Source: Diplosphaera chodatii (Eukaryota > Chlorophyta > Trebouxiophyceae > Prasiolales > Stichococcaceae). From it: DNA of 64,000 nt. How positions within the stretch are numbered: position 1 is the first letter of the stretch; every line of letters starts with the position of its first letter. Shown in pieces: positions 35,474 through 45,240 of the stretch. Under the pieces are notes generated by a model. The model was not told the origin of the DNA. It was given only the letters and a program-made list of their open reading frames with translations, and did no database searches. The stretch covers positions 1 through 64,000 of the forward strand of contig JAALGY010000039.1 in assembly GCA_032358165.1 (NCBI GenBank), given 5' to 3'. The translations under genes were made by a program, and so were the position numbers.

Positions 35474-36628
35474 ATGGCTGATGATAATGTAGAACACCAG
35501 ATCATGACTCGTGCAGCAAGACGTGCACAGCATGAGGCTGACAACAACCCTGGGGCGCAACTTGCGCCCCCGCAATCGCATGACCCGCAACAGGCACCAA
35601 CTTCTGAGGGTGCGGCTGTTGAGCTGGAGGCTACGCCCGCTGGTGACGGTGATCATTCCCATCCCAGCGCCGCTGGTGGTGCTGCAGCGCCCTCCGCTGG
35701 CAGCGGCACCATGCTGTTGCTCCAGGATTTGATCACCGCTTTGCACACGCCACGTCCGGCACCGGCAACACCTGCGGTGCCCAGGCTGAACTTCAATGCC
35801 CCACAGTATGATGGCAACGGCCGCCTGCCCATAGAGTACCAGTCGGCCTGCAACTCATGGCTGAGGCTGGCGAGGGTGCCGGCAGCAGATGCTGCCGAAG
35901 CCCTTGCCTTGCAGACCCTGTCAGGCCAGGCAAGAACGTGGTTCTACATCACACAACACCTTGCACCATTCACATCGGTGCAGGACTACTACGACAGGCT
36001 GTCTGCGCACTTTGCGTATCGCGATGAGGAGGACTTTGTCAACCAGTCGTGGGAAAACATGCGGCAGGGGAACCGCTCAGTACAGCAGTACATCCGGGCT
36101 TTCGAGACTTTGGCAGTGCGTTTGCCTGAGCTGACGCCAGCTGAGGTGCTGCGCAAATCCCGCTACAGTCTGCACGAGGCCATTCAGGCAAAGCTGCAGG
36201 AGGACTCGGCCACCAAGGGTATGACCCTCCTGCAGCTGCAGACTGCAGCGATAGACAAGGAAAAAGCCCTGAAGCTGGCTAACGCAGCAGCAAGCAGCTA
36301 CCCTGCTGGCAAGAAGGCGAACCCTACCTGGAAGCCGAGGGGCAGCGGTGGTGGCAGGGGCAGCGGCAACGCCAATGGCAATGCGCCCCGCCAGCAGCAG
36401 TCAGCGGGCCCCTCCTTCCTGCACAAAGAGCCGCCAGCAGCATCAGTGGCTGCTGTGCAAGCTGGCACGTCACAGAAGACCCCGCTGACACCACGCACTA
36501 AAACATACCTGCGTGAGAACAATGGGTGTTTCTACTGCCGGAAGCTCAATGCTGGGCACACGGCTGAGAACTGCCCGCACCGGCCGCAGAAGCGCGGCGG
36601 CGGTGCGGGAAACGCGAACTCTCGGTAG
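35474..36628 (+). CDS. gag: Retrotransposon Gag
   Basis: 384 residues; structural capsid/nucleocapsid protein. Residues about 95-265 are the retrotransposon gag domain (FNAPQYDGNGRLPIEYQSAC, QTLSGQARTWFY, SWENMRQGNRSVQQYIRAFE). A basic Gly/Asn/Arg linker follows, then a single zinc knuckle, CFYCRKLNAGHTAENC, spaced C-X2-C-X6-H-X4-C, two residues longer than the usual X4. The stop (TAG 36626-36628) lies 13 bases after a -1 slippery site, so a fraction of ribosomes should continue into pol. The N-terminus is acidic and Ala/Gln-rich. Confidence 0.95.
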   Translation: MADDNVEHQIMTRAARRAQHEADNNPGAQLAPPQSHDPQQAPTSEGAAVELEATPAGDGDHSHPSAAGGAAAPSAGSGTMLLLQDLITALHTPRPAPATPAVPRLNFNAPQYDGNGRLPIEYQSACNSWLRLARVPAADAAEALALQTLSGQARTWFYITQHLAPFTSVQDYYDRLSAHFAYRDEEDFVNQSWENMRQGNRSVQQYIRAFETLAVRLPELTPAEVLRKSRYSLHEAIQAKLQEDSATKGMTLLQLQTAAIDKEKALKLANAAASSYPAGKKANPTWKPRGSGGGRGSGNANGNAPRQQQSAGPSFLHKEPPAASVAAVQAGTSQKTPLTPRTKTYLRENNGCFYCRKLNAGHTAENCPHRPQKRGGGAGNANSR

Positions 36629-36653
36629 GCAGGGGCCCATGCCCTGCCGAGAG
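36607..36653 (+). promoter_or_regulatory. Programmed -1 ribosomal frameshift signal, gag to pol
   Basis: The heptamer G GGA AAC (36607-36613) is in the correct phase of the gag frame (GCG-GGA-AAC). A 5-nt spacer follows (36614-36618). Then comes a stem: CTCTC (36619-36623) pairs with GAGAG (36649-36653), and GGCAGGG (36628-36634) with CCCTGCC (36642-36648). That makes 12 bp with a 4-nt bulge and a 7-nt loop. The gag stop lies inside the stem. The pol frame is open from 36568, so the two frames overlap exactly here. Confidence 0.85.
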
Positions 36654-39600
36654 AGGCTGTGGGAATGGACCGCCCGCAACCCTCGCACACAGGAGTGAGT
36701 CTGGCTCCTCAACTAAACAGGCAGATTCGGCTATGCACGGCGGCGGCATGGCGCTGCTGTGCTGTGCATGCCACACAGAGCTGACAGAACAGGGCAGTGG
36801 TGCTGCCCCTGAACTGAATGCTTTACTCCAGCCCTGCCTAGGAGACTGGCAGGCAGTTGCTGGGACCGCAACGGCGGAGACGTCACCTGCTGCTAATGCG
36901 CAGGGCCGCCTAAGCGTGTCCAATTCGTTCAACAAGCTGTTTGATGAGGGTGAGGCTAATGAGCAAATCCCTACCGATGTAACTGATGTGACAGACGCCG
37001 CGGTGGCTGCGCTGACGCCAATGGCGGGCTCATCCGAGTCGCCAAACTCCATGGCAGGTGCCCCACGCGTGGCCCGGCAGCGGCGTACCCGACGCCGCTC
37101 GCCAGTGACAGTGCAGCTGTCGTCTGCAATGGCAGGCACAGATTCAGATCCTGGCTTCGTAGAGCCTATGCTAGTGCGAGTCCACCTCAATGGCAAGCCA
37201 GCAACAGCCCTGGTCGACAGTGGGGCAGCAGCTGACATTTTGTACCCTGCGGCAGCAGAATTGCTGGGCATACCTGTCAGCCGCAGCCGCGTCAAAACTC
37301 GGGTTGTGTTGGCTGACCAGTCGCAGCGCACCTGCGCACGGGTAGCTAGAGGTGTTCATATGCGAGTTGGTGATGCTGGCAAGACGCTAGCGACACGCAT
37401 GAACTTCTGGGTGGCTGATCTACCGGCCGCCAAGCATGACCTGATACTGGGAATGCCGTTCTTGTCGGCGCACAGACCTGTGCCTGACTATGAAAACAGG
37501 CGGCTGGCCTTTGAGGGTGGTGCGTTTGCTCACGCCCTGCCCCGCCAGCAGCCCATACCGCCTGTGAGTGCTGCCCAGCAGCAGCCTGGCAACGCTGCTG
37601 ACACTGCTTCCAGACACGCCCTGCGGCGCAGGCTCCTCGAGGTGCTGTGCCTGCAGGAAGCAGTTAGGGCTGGTGATGACATTCAAGTGGCAATACTGAC
37701 ACAAGTCGAGCAGACTGCCGACGGTGATCATGAGCGGGTGGAAACGCCACCTGCCGCTAACGAGCACCCGCTTGCTAAGCTGGTCATCGAGCAGTACGCC
37801 GATGTGTTCAAGGAGCCCGAGGGCCTGCCACCTCAGAGGGAAGTCCAGCACACCATTGAGCTGGTGCCCGGCAGCAAACCGCCGCCGCTGAGGTGTTACA
37901 GGCACTCCAATCACGAAAACGATGAGCTGAAACGATTGCTCGAAGAGTATCTGGAGCATGGGTGGATTCGGCACTCAAAATCACCCTATGGGTCGCCGGT
38001 CCTCTTCGTGCGGAAGAAGGACGGAACACTACGGATGTGTGTGGATTACAGAGGAATCAACAGGATCACAGTTCGGATCTCCTACCCGCTGCCGTTGATG
38101 GATGAACTCCAGGACCGCCTGCACCGCGCCCGGTACTTCACCAAGTTGGATCTGCAGAAAGGGTACCATCAGGTCAGGGTAGCGGAACAGGATGTCTACA
38201 AGACAGCCTTTAAGACACGCTACGGACTGTACGAATTTGTGGTCCTGCCCTTCGGACTGTGCAACGCGCCGGCAACGTTTATGCACATGATGAACTCGGT
38301 GTTCGGAAAGCAGTTGGACTCTTTCGTCATCGTATATCTGGATGATGTACTGGTGTACAGCCGCACTGAGGCTGAGCATCAGGAGCATCTGCGCACTGTC
38401 ATGGACCTGCTGCGGCAGCACAACTTGAGGGCCAAGGCCTCTAAGTGCGAGTTCTTCCGCACCGAGGTCGAATTCCTGGGCCATCTAGTTAGTGCTGATG
38501 GCCTGCGGATGCTGCCTGACAAGGTGGCAGCCATAACAGACTGGCCCGCGCCCAACAACGTCACTGATGTTTGCGCTTTCTTAGGTCTTGCAGGATTCTA
38601 TCGGAAGTTTATCAAGGACTTTGCCAGACTGGCTGCGCCACTGACCCACCTGACGAAGCAAACGGTGCCATGGCAATGGGGCTCCGCAGAGGAGACGTCG
38701 TTCACCCGGCTGAAGGCTGCTGTGACGGCAGCACCGGTCTTGAAAGTCGTACAGCCGGATGCTCCATTCGTCCTGCACACGGACGCATCAGATTTTGCAA
38801 TAGGTGGCGTACTCAGCCAGGAGTGGGAAGGCGTCGCCCACCCAGTAGCTTTCGTGTCAAGGCAGCTGAAGGATGCGGAAACACGTTGGCCAACACACGA
38901 CAAGGAGATGCTGGCTATTGTGCACTGCTGCAAGCATTGGCGCCACTATCTGCATGGCAGGAAGGTGGTTGTCCACAGTGATCACTGCACTTTGCAGTAC
39001 TTTATTCGTCAGCCGCAGCTGAGTGCACGACAGACTCGCTGGCAGGCAATGCTTGCTGACTTCGATTTGGACATCAGACACATCTCTGGCACATCAAATG
39101 TAGTGGCTGATGCGCTGTCGCGCCGGCCTGACCTCAGGGAAGGTGCGACCAGCGCGCCCGCGGAGCCGCAATCCATTGGGTTGAACGAACTCCAGGTCGA
39201 ACATGAGGTGCTGCCTGCCTCACCGTTGATTTTGTTGTCGCCGCTGGAGACGGCTGTGCTGGCCGTAGATACTGCGCTGCTGCAGCGCATCCGCCAGGCC
39301 CAGGCTGACCATCCGCCGGATGTCTCCAGCGTGCGCGGTACGTTCCTGCATGAAGATGGTTTATGGTATCATACTGGTAGGCAGCAGGATCGTAAGAGAC
39401 TATATGTGCCGCCGGAGCCTGAACTGCGCAGGCTGGTATTGCAAGAGTTGCATGATGCCTCATACAGTGGGCACTTTGGTTTTGAAAAGACTTACGAGCA
39501 TGTGGCGCGGCTGTTCTTCTGGCCAGGACTGGCTGATGACGTACGCGCCTACATTCGTGCATGCATTTCGTGTCAGAAAAACAAGCCATCGACTTTGAGA

Positions 39601-40764
39601 CCTGCAGGAGAACTTTACCCTCTACCTATCCCCGCCCGCCGCTGGGCATCGGTGAGCATGGACTTCATCACTCAATTGCCACGAACTGAGCGAGGCTTTG
39701 ATGCTATCATGGTTGTGGTGGACAGGCTGTCTAAGATGGTGCACTTGATGCCCACTTATACGACAGCCAATGCACCGACCGTTGCCAAGCTCTATGTCGA
39801 TGGTGTGTTCAAGCATCATGGCCTGCCTGACGAGATTGTTTCGGACAGAGATCCCAAATTCACCAGTGCATTCTGGCGTTCTCTCATGCACTGCCTGGGA
39901 AAGCTAAACATGTCAACAGCCTATCATGCGCAGACGGATGGGCAGACTGAACGAGTGAACCGGACACTCGGGCAGATCCTGCGCGCCTACGTAGCCGAGG
40001 ACAAGGCTGATTGGGATGACTGGCTGCCTGTGGCTGAGTTTGCCATCAACAACTCTGTTTCGGCATCCACAGGACAGACACCGTTCTACCTCAACAGCGG
40101 TCAACACCCTGTCACACCTGCTGATCGTGTGTTGCCTGACCGTCCTGCAACAGCTGTGGCAGCGGATGCGCTGCTGAAGCAACTTGAAACGGTGCTGCAG
40201 TCTGTGCAGACGCAGCTGCAGTTGGCTCAGGGACGCCAGAAGACGCAAGCGGACAAGCGCAGGCGCAAGGCACCCATATACAAGGTTGGCGATCTGGTTT
40301 GGCTGAGCACTGCCGAGACCCGCATTGCACAGCAACCCGCCTACAAGCTGGCGCCGCGCCGCACCGGGCCCTATGAAGTGTCTGAGGTGCTCTCACCTGT
40401 TGTGTGTCGCCTGAAGCTGCCAGAGGGCTCGCGTGTGCATAATACTTTCCACACATCCAGGCTGACGCCGTTCACCACTGACAGCAGGTTTGGTGCTGCT
40501 AGGAAACCACCACCACCTCCGCCGCTGTGTGTTGATGAAAATGGGTACAAAATGTGGACGATTGAGCGCATTCTGGCTGTCCACAGGGGCCCTAAGGACC
40601 CCTGCGACATGGTGTTGCTGAAGTGGGCTGGCTACCCCGATGATGAATCAACCTGGGAGCCCTTCTCCTCGCTGACACCTGACATGCAGAGACAGGCCAA
40701 GAGACGGCGCAAGGCGCTAAAGGAGGCTTACGAGCAGACGTGGAAGGACTTCAAGTTCAAATGA
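36610..40764 (+). CDS. pol: Retrotransposon Pol (protease, RT, RNase H, integrase, chromodomain)
   Basis: Expected to be made as a Gag-Pol fusion by -1 frameshift; the first ATG in frame is at 36733 (1343 residues from there, numbering below). Aspartic protease: LVDSGAAADI, D162. Reverse transcriptase: YLDD 535-538, with the usual LPFGLCNAPATF before it. RNase H: TDAS, D684. Integrase zinc region: HFGFEKTYEH to CISCQKNK, about 910-950. Catalytic core: D977 (MDFIT), D1038 (SDRDPKF), E1073 (QTER). The last two are 34 residues apart rather than the usual 35. GPYEV about 1215. Chromodomain: WTIERIL to VLLKWAGYPDDESTWEPF, about 1275-1315, then a Lys/Arg-rich tail. All catalytic residues present and no stop, so the element may be active. 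Confidence 0.95.
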   Translation, partial: KRELSVGRGPCPAERGCGNGPPATLAHRSESGSSTKQADSAMHGGGMALLCCACHTELTEQGSGAAPELNALLQPCLGDWQAVAGTATAETSPAANAQGRLSVSNSFNKLFDEGEANEQIPTDVTDVTDAAVAALTPMAGSSESPNSMAGAPRVARQRRTRRRSPVTVQLSSAMAGTDSDPGFVEPMLVRVHLNGKPATALVDSGAAADILYPAAAELLGIPVSRSRVKTRVVLADQSQRTCARVARGVHMRVGDAGKTLATRMNFWVADLPAAKHDLILGMPFLSAHRPVPDYENRRLAFEGGAFAHALPRQQPIPPVSAAQQQPGNAADTASRHALRRRLLEVLCLQEAVRAGDDIQVAILTQVEQTADGDHERVETPPAANEHPLAKLVIEQYADVFKEPEGLPPQREVQHTIELVPGSKPPPLRCYRHSNHENDELKRLLEEYLEHGWIRHSKSPYGSPVLFVRKKDGTLRMCVDYRGINRITVRISYPLPLMDELQDRLHRARYFTKLDLQKGYHQVRVAEQDVYKTAFKTRYGLYEFVVLPFGLCNAPATFMHMMNSVFGKQLDSFVIVYLDDVLVYSRTEAEHQEHLRTVMDLLRQHNLRAKASKCEFFRTEVEFLGHLVSADGLRMLPDKVAAITDWPAPNNVTDVCAFLGLAGFYRKFIKDFARLAAPLTHLTKQTVPWQWGSAEETSFTRLKAAVTAAPVLKVVQPDAPFVLHTDASDFAIGGVLSQEWEGVAHPVAFVSRQLKDAETRWPTHDKEMLAIVHCCKHWRHYLHGRKVVVHSDHCTLQYFIRQPQLSARQTRWQAMLADFDLDIRHISGTSNVVADALSRRPDLREGATSAPAEPQSIGLNELQVEHEVLPASPLILLSPLETAVLAVDTALLQRIRQAQADHPPDVSSVRGTFLHEDGLWYHTGRQQDRKRLYVPPEPELRRLVLQELHDASYSGHFGFEKTYEHVARLFFWPGLADDVRAYIRACISCQKNKPSTLRPAGELYPLPIPARRWASVSMDFITQLPRTERGFDAIMVVVDRLSKMVHLMPTYTTANAPTVAKLYVDGVFKHHGLPDEIVSDRDPKFTSAFWRSLMHCLGKLNMSTAYHAQTDGQTERVNRTLGQILRAYVAEDKADWDDWLPVAEFAINNSVSASTGQTPFYLNSGQHPVTPADRVLPDRPATAVAADALLKQLETVLQSVQTQLQLAQGRQKTQADKRRRKAPIYKVGDLVWLSTAETRIAQQPAYKLAPRRTGPYEVSEVLSPVVCRLKLPEGSRVHNTFHTSRLTPFTTDSRFGAARKPPPPPPLCVDENGYKMWTIERILAVHRGPKDPCDMVLLKWAGYPDDESTWEPFSSLTPDMQRQAKRRRKALKEAYEQTWKDFKFK

Positions 40765-40792
40765 GACCTGAACGCTGCGAGGACGCCGCGAA

Positions 40793-40808
40793 ATGAGGAG
40801 GGGGAGAG
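40793..40808 (+). other. Polypurine tract
   Basis: ATGAGGAGGGGGAGAG ends directly at the first base of the 3-prime LTR, where plus-strand priming is expected. Confidence 0.75.
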
Positions 40809-41012
40809 TGTAACAGCACAGAAGGCCAGAGGACTTAGCTTCCACTAATGGGTGTCTAGATAGCTGGTAGTAATGCTGATTGGACCTCTTGACTAACAGT
40901 CAGATGAGATGGGACCAGATCCGACTACATGAAGGATTGTTTGCTGAATATGCAAGTCACTTCTACATTTCCTGTAACCATGAGTGAATCGTATTACACT
41001 CGTCCTCTCACA
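40809..41012 (+). repeat. 3-prime LTR of the Ty3/gypsy element
   Basis: 204 bp, TGTAACAGCACA to CTCTCACA. It matches the 5-prime LTR except for four substitutions. Confidence 0.95.
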
Positions 41013-41352
41013 CGCACAGTGCGGATGTAGCAGGGTCGTGACCATCGGACACCAGCCAGCAATCGAGTTATGTTGGTCAAGCAACGTTGACAAGCAATGT
41101 GCGACGAGCTGGCGCCCAGCTGAGGCTCAGCACGCCCGTTGCCCTGCGCTGCTGCCTTGCTGGTGCATAAGCATTGTGCGGCCGCAGTGCGTCAGCCTTT
41201 GCCGCCTGTCCGATGTTGCAGAAGAAACATGCATTGCTCATTCAGCGATGACTTTTACATGCCAGACAAGGCATGAAGCAACCCATATGCATTGGCGCGG
41301 TGCTGCGACGTCCATGGCATTGCAGCAGCTGGTGGCTGTCGGGCTTCAGTAC
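41013..41352. other. Spacer between retroelement and array 3
   Basis: No gene or clear repeat unit recognised. It may contain a further diverged unit of array 3. Confidence 0.4.
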
Positions 41353-44300
41353 TGACAAATAATGGCCCCCATCATGACAGCCATAGCATCTCACGTTTGC
41401 GTAACATGCAGCTTAAGCATGCAAACGAAGCGCCTACCGATGGCAAAGGAGACTGCTTCCGCGCATGCCCACATCCTGCTGATTGCCCGTCCTTTGCATG
41501 GCTGGAGCCGGCGGCATCGTGCGCCATCGTCGCCAACGGCTGCTGTGTCACAGACCTGCATTCGAGGGGATACATCGTACATGGAGGCTGCCAAATGCAC
41601 TTGATTCAGCACCACCAAGCAATCTCCCTGGCATGCCATATAGTAGCTACGCTGGCTTGTAGGCCATACGACTGATGACAGATGGCATGCGGCTCCACGC
41701 TTCCGGTGGCTCCGGTGCCTTAGATTCGAGCAGCAGGCAATCAAGAGCATGCTAGGCTTACCGAATCACATGCTGGAAGCTGCTTTCGCTCGCGCCCACA
41801 CGCTGCTCTGCGTACGGGCGTTTGCCATGCCCGCAGCCAGCGGTATCATGCGCCACCGCCGCTGGCAGTGGCTGCGCTCCACACCGGGCATTCCACAGCC
41901 TAATTTATGTCCTGAGGCTGCTAGTTCCACCTCACTCAGGAGCAGCAAGCAGGTTGCACAACCTGAGGTGGCATACGGTGGCTGCATTGACTTGTAGGTC
42001 ACGACACTGACAGGAGACGTGCCCAATGCAGCGGCTGCAGGTCGTGCAATTCGAGTATACAGCAATCAAGAGCATGCACAGGGCCTACCGAACTCAACGT
42101 CGGAGGCTGCTTTGGCAGATGCCCACAACCCGCTGACAGCCCCGCCACCGGCATGGCGGGCAGCCGGCGGCACCGCCATCCAGTGCTGCCGGGGGCTGCT
42201 GTGCCTGGCTCTTGACCATTTGGCATCCCAGACCGTGTCTTGAGGATGCCAGATGCACATCGTCCAGCATGAACAGGCATATACTACAACCTGACACGGC
42301 GAGCAACAGCTGCGCTGACTTTCAAGACCATGACACTGACAGATGACATGCCCAGTGCAGCAGCTGATGGCTGCAGGACTTGAAATCCGAGTATCAGGCA
42401 ATCAAATGCACGCACTGGGCTTACGGAATGCATGATCGGAGGCTGCTTTGGTTGATGCCCACAACCTGCTGATTGCCCCGCCGTCTGCATGGTCTGCGGT
42501 AGCGGTATCGCATGCCCACCCCTGTCGGTCGCCGTTTTCCGTGGCTCCTGACCATTTGGTATCCCAGACCGTGTCCTGAGGATGCCAGATGCACATCGTT
42601 CAGAATGAACAGGCAATTCCCACAACCTGATATGACGAGCGACAGCTGCGCCGACATTCAGGCCATAATACCTGACAGATGACGTGCACATTGTAGCAAC
42701 TACTGGCTGCAAGACCTCACATACGAGTATCAAGCAATCAAAGGTATGCAGTGGGCCTACCGAACTCAACGTCGGAGGCTGCTTTGGCAGATGCCCACAA
42801 CCTGCTGACCGCCCCGCCGTCAGCATGGTCTGCAGTCGGCGTGTTGTGCACAGCATACCTGATACCCGCCCTGTGGCGATTGTACTGCAGTCAGGGTTTG
42901 GATGAAAGTATCTTAAACCCTTACGTGCTGTACTGCATGGCATGCTGACTCTGCTCATGCTGACTCTGCACCAGTACTGCATACTGGTAGCCCACTGTCA
43001 GGTTACCTGCTGTATGGTGATCGCTCCTATGGTCTACTGTAAGGTCATACGAGCGAGGTCTGTTCGTAGGGATCTGTGGATCCCTCCGTACAGGGTGCTG
43101 AGCCTTCAACACTGGGGCGAAACCAGTGTTTCCTGAACACTACCCACTTTCAAGTGGATGCAAACCTTCTCCCTTATCTCTCTGCCTCTCCTACAACTGT
43201 CTGCACTTCACGGCGGCACCGCGCTCCAGTGGCGCCAGGGGCATGCTGTGCCTGGCACCTGACCATTCGGCACCCCAAGCCGTGTCCTGAGGATGCCAGA
43301 CGCATTCGGTTCAGCACCAACAAGCAATGTCCACAACCTGAATTGCCATGCAATAGCTGCGCCATGGCCAGTAGGCCATGATACCTGACAGATGACGTGG
43401 CCAGTGCAGCAACTACTGGCTGCAGAACCTCACATCCGAGTATCAGGCAGTCAAGAGCATGCAATAGGCTCACCGACTCATGTGCTGGAAGCTGCTTTTG
43501 TACACGCCCACAACCCGCTGACCGCCCCGTCGTCGGCATGGTCTGCAGCCGGCAGTAGCGCATGCCCGTCGCTGCCGTCGCTGCCGGTTGTTGTTGGTCC
43601 TAGCACCTGACCGTTCGGCATCCCAGACCGTGTCGTGAGGCTGCCAGATGCACTTCGTTTAGCATGAATATGCATTTACCACAACCTGAGATGGCACGCA
43701 GCAGCTGCGCTGGCTTTCAAGCCATGATACTGACAGATGGTATGCCCGGCAGCAACGACTGGTGGGTGCAGGACCTGCAATTCGAGCATCAGGCATTCAA
43801 GGACATGCCACAGGCTTACCGAATCACATGCTGGAAGCTGCTTTTGCAGACGCCCACAACCCACTGATCGCCCCTCCAACGGCGTCGTCTGCAGCCGGCG
43901 GTAGCGTATGCCCATCGCGGCCGGTCGTTCTGATTTCTGGTACCGAGCATTTGACACCCGAAACCGTGTCCTGAGGACGCCAGATGCGTCTCGTTCAACA
44001 TGAACAAGCATTTCCCACAACCTGAGGTGACATGCAGTAGCTGTGCTGGGTTGCTGACGTTGGCGCTGACAGATGACATACTCAGTGCAGCAGCTGGTGG
44101 CTGCAGGACCTGAGAGCAACGAGTATCAGGCAATCGAGAGTATGCAATAGGCTTACCGAATCATGTGCTGGAGGCTGCTTTCGCACACGCCCACAACCCG
44201 CTGACCGCCCCGCCCTCAGCATGGTCCGCAGTCGGCGGCACCGCCCTCCAGTGCCGCCAGGGGCATGCTGTGCCTGGCACCTGACCATTTGGCACCCCAA

Positions 44301-44410
44301 GCCATGTCCAAAGGATGCCAGATGCGCCTCGTTCAGCACCAACAAGCGATCACCACAACTTGGACTGGCACGCAGCAGCTGCGGTGGCCCGCAGGCCTTG
44401 AGCAGCTGAT
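41353..44410. repeat. Tandem array 3: about eight units of about 340 bp
   Basis: Units begin with a CTGACAGATGAC-like block near 41353, 41684, 42008, 42331, 42671, 43384, 43730 and 44068. Steps are 323-346 bp, except 713 bp across the unit carrying the 369-bp insertion. Each unit then has a GTATCAGGCAATCAA segment, GGAGGCTGCTTT, GCCCACAACC, a CTGACCATTTGGCA segment and CCGTGTCCTGAGGATGCC. The unit is about twice the monomer length of arrays 1 and 2, but the sequence is unrelated to them. I found no clear internal half-repeat. Open frames through it are not shared between units. Confidence 0.88.
42842..43210. mobile_element. Solo-LTR-like insertion inside array 3
   Basis: 369 bp that interrupt one array unit. 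It starts TGTTGTGCAC and ends TGCACTTCA (TG...CA) and is flanked on both sides by CGGCG (42837-42841 and 43211-43215), a 5-bp target duplication. The flanking array sequence rejoins cleanly when it is removed. It is not related to the LTRs of the 34-41 kb element, so it marks a second retrotransposon family. Confidence 0.75.
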
Positions 44411-44552
44411 GTCCGCGCCGAGCCAACAGCCTTGCCACTCCGCCCGCTCTGCGCTTGCAGAGTCCAGCATCAGAAGAGTGACAACACTTAAGCGGGCGCC
44501 ACTCAATGCGTGTGCCTTGCTGGGCTTCCAGACGTTCGTTGCTGCTGCAGAT

Positions 44553-44590
44553 GGGTTTAGGGTTTAGGGTTTAGGGTTTAGGGTTTAGGA
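44553..44590 (+). repeat. Interstitial telomere-type repeat (TTTAGGG)
   Basis: GGG, then four perfect TTTAGGG units (44556-44583), then TTTAGGA. This is the plant and Chlorella-type telomere sequence. It lies about 150 bp beyond the end of array 3. Too short to be a functional end. Confidence 0.9.
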
Positions 44591-45240
44591 TGCAGATGCG
44601 CAGCGGTGGGACTGGTCAGGCAATAAAGCACGGTGCTTTGGGCGCACTGGCAAGCAAACAAGACTGGACGTTTGTGTCATGGATGTACATACAGCAGGCG
44701 CAGGCGCTCACCGTCTCGATGCAGCGTTACGCTCGGAGCATCGATAGCGGCATGAATATCGGGCACAACAGTCTGTGTGTCATTGCAGGTATAAAGGCAG
44801 GCCACACGAGCTGTGAACGCCCATTTCAGGCTATCTGCAGTACAATGAGTCGGCATGTTTGCTGGCCCAGTTCTCGGCTGTGGTCGGTGTTTCTGATGCC
44901 ATGCATCAGTGCCAAGGTGACTAATTGGTGATGTGCACGTGCCCGCCGCATCATTCGTCAGCGGTGATTTCACCCGGGTGAAGGTGAAGGACAAGTGAAG
45001 CTGAACTGACTCTGTGCGGGTGTTGTGCCGTGCAGCCATGCTCTGTGCATCAAGGATGGACATGAAGGTCCCCATTCGCCACCAGAATCACAGCCATAAG
45101 GTTGAGCCTGTCCCAGCCTGTCCCCCAAGATATGTTTCATACACCAACCGAAACCTATATATGTTAGTCGCACACCGCATCTCAGCAAGCAGCTCAGCAC
45201 CCAACGTTTGCTGTTGATCGGGTCACCAGGATGCTGAACT
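44591..45240. other. Spacer between telomere-type repeat and family copy 4
   Basis: Weak open frames on both strands and no recognisable domain. It may include unrecognised last exons of copy 4. Confidence 0.35.

Larger units (their letters stand above)
34180..41012 (+). mobile_element. Ty3/gypsy LTR retrotransposon with chromodomain, nearly intact
   Basis: 6.8-kb element with the order LTR, 1.1-kb leader, gag, pol (protease, reverse transcriptase, RNase H, integrase, chromodomain), polypurine tract, LTR. The LTRs (204 bp each, TGTAAC to TCACA) differ at four positions, so insertion is recent. Both long frames are uninterrupted. No matching 5-bp target duplication: GTTGT on the left, CGCAC on the right. 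That suggests recombination after insertion or an unusual insertion. The chromodomain places it among chromoviruses. Confidence 0.96.
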
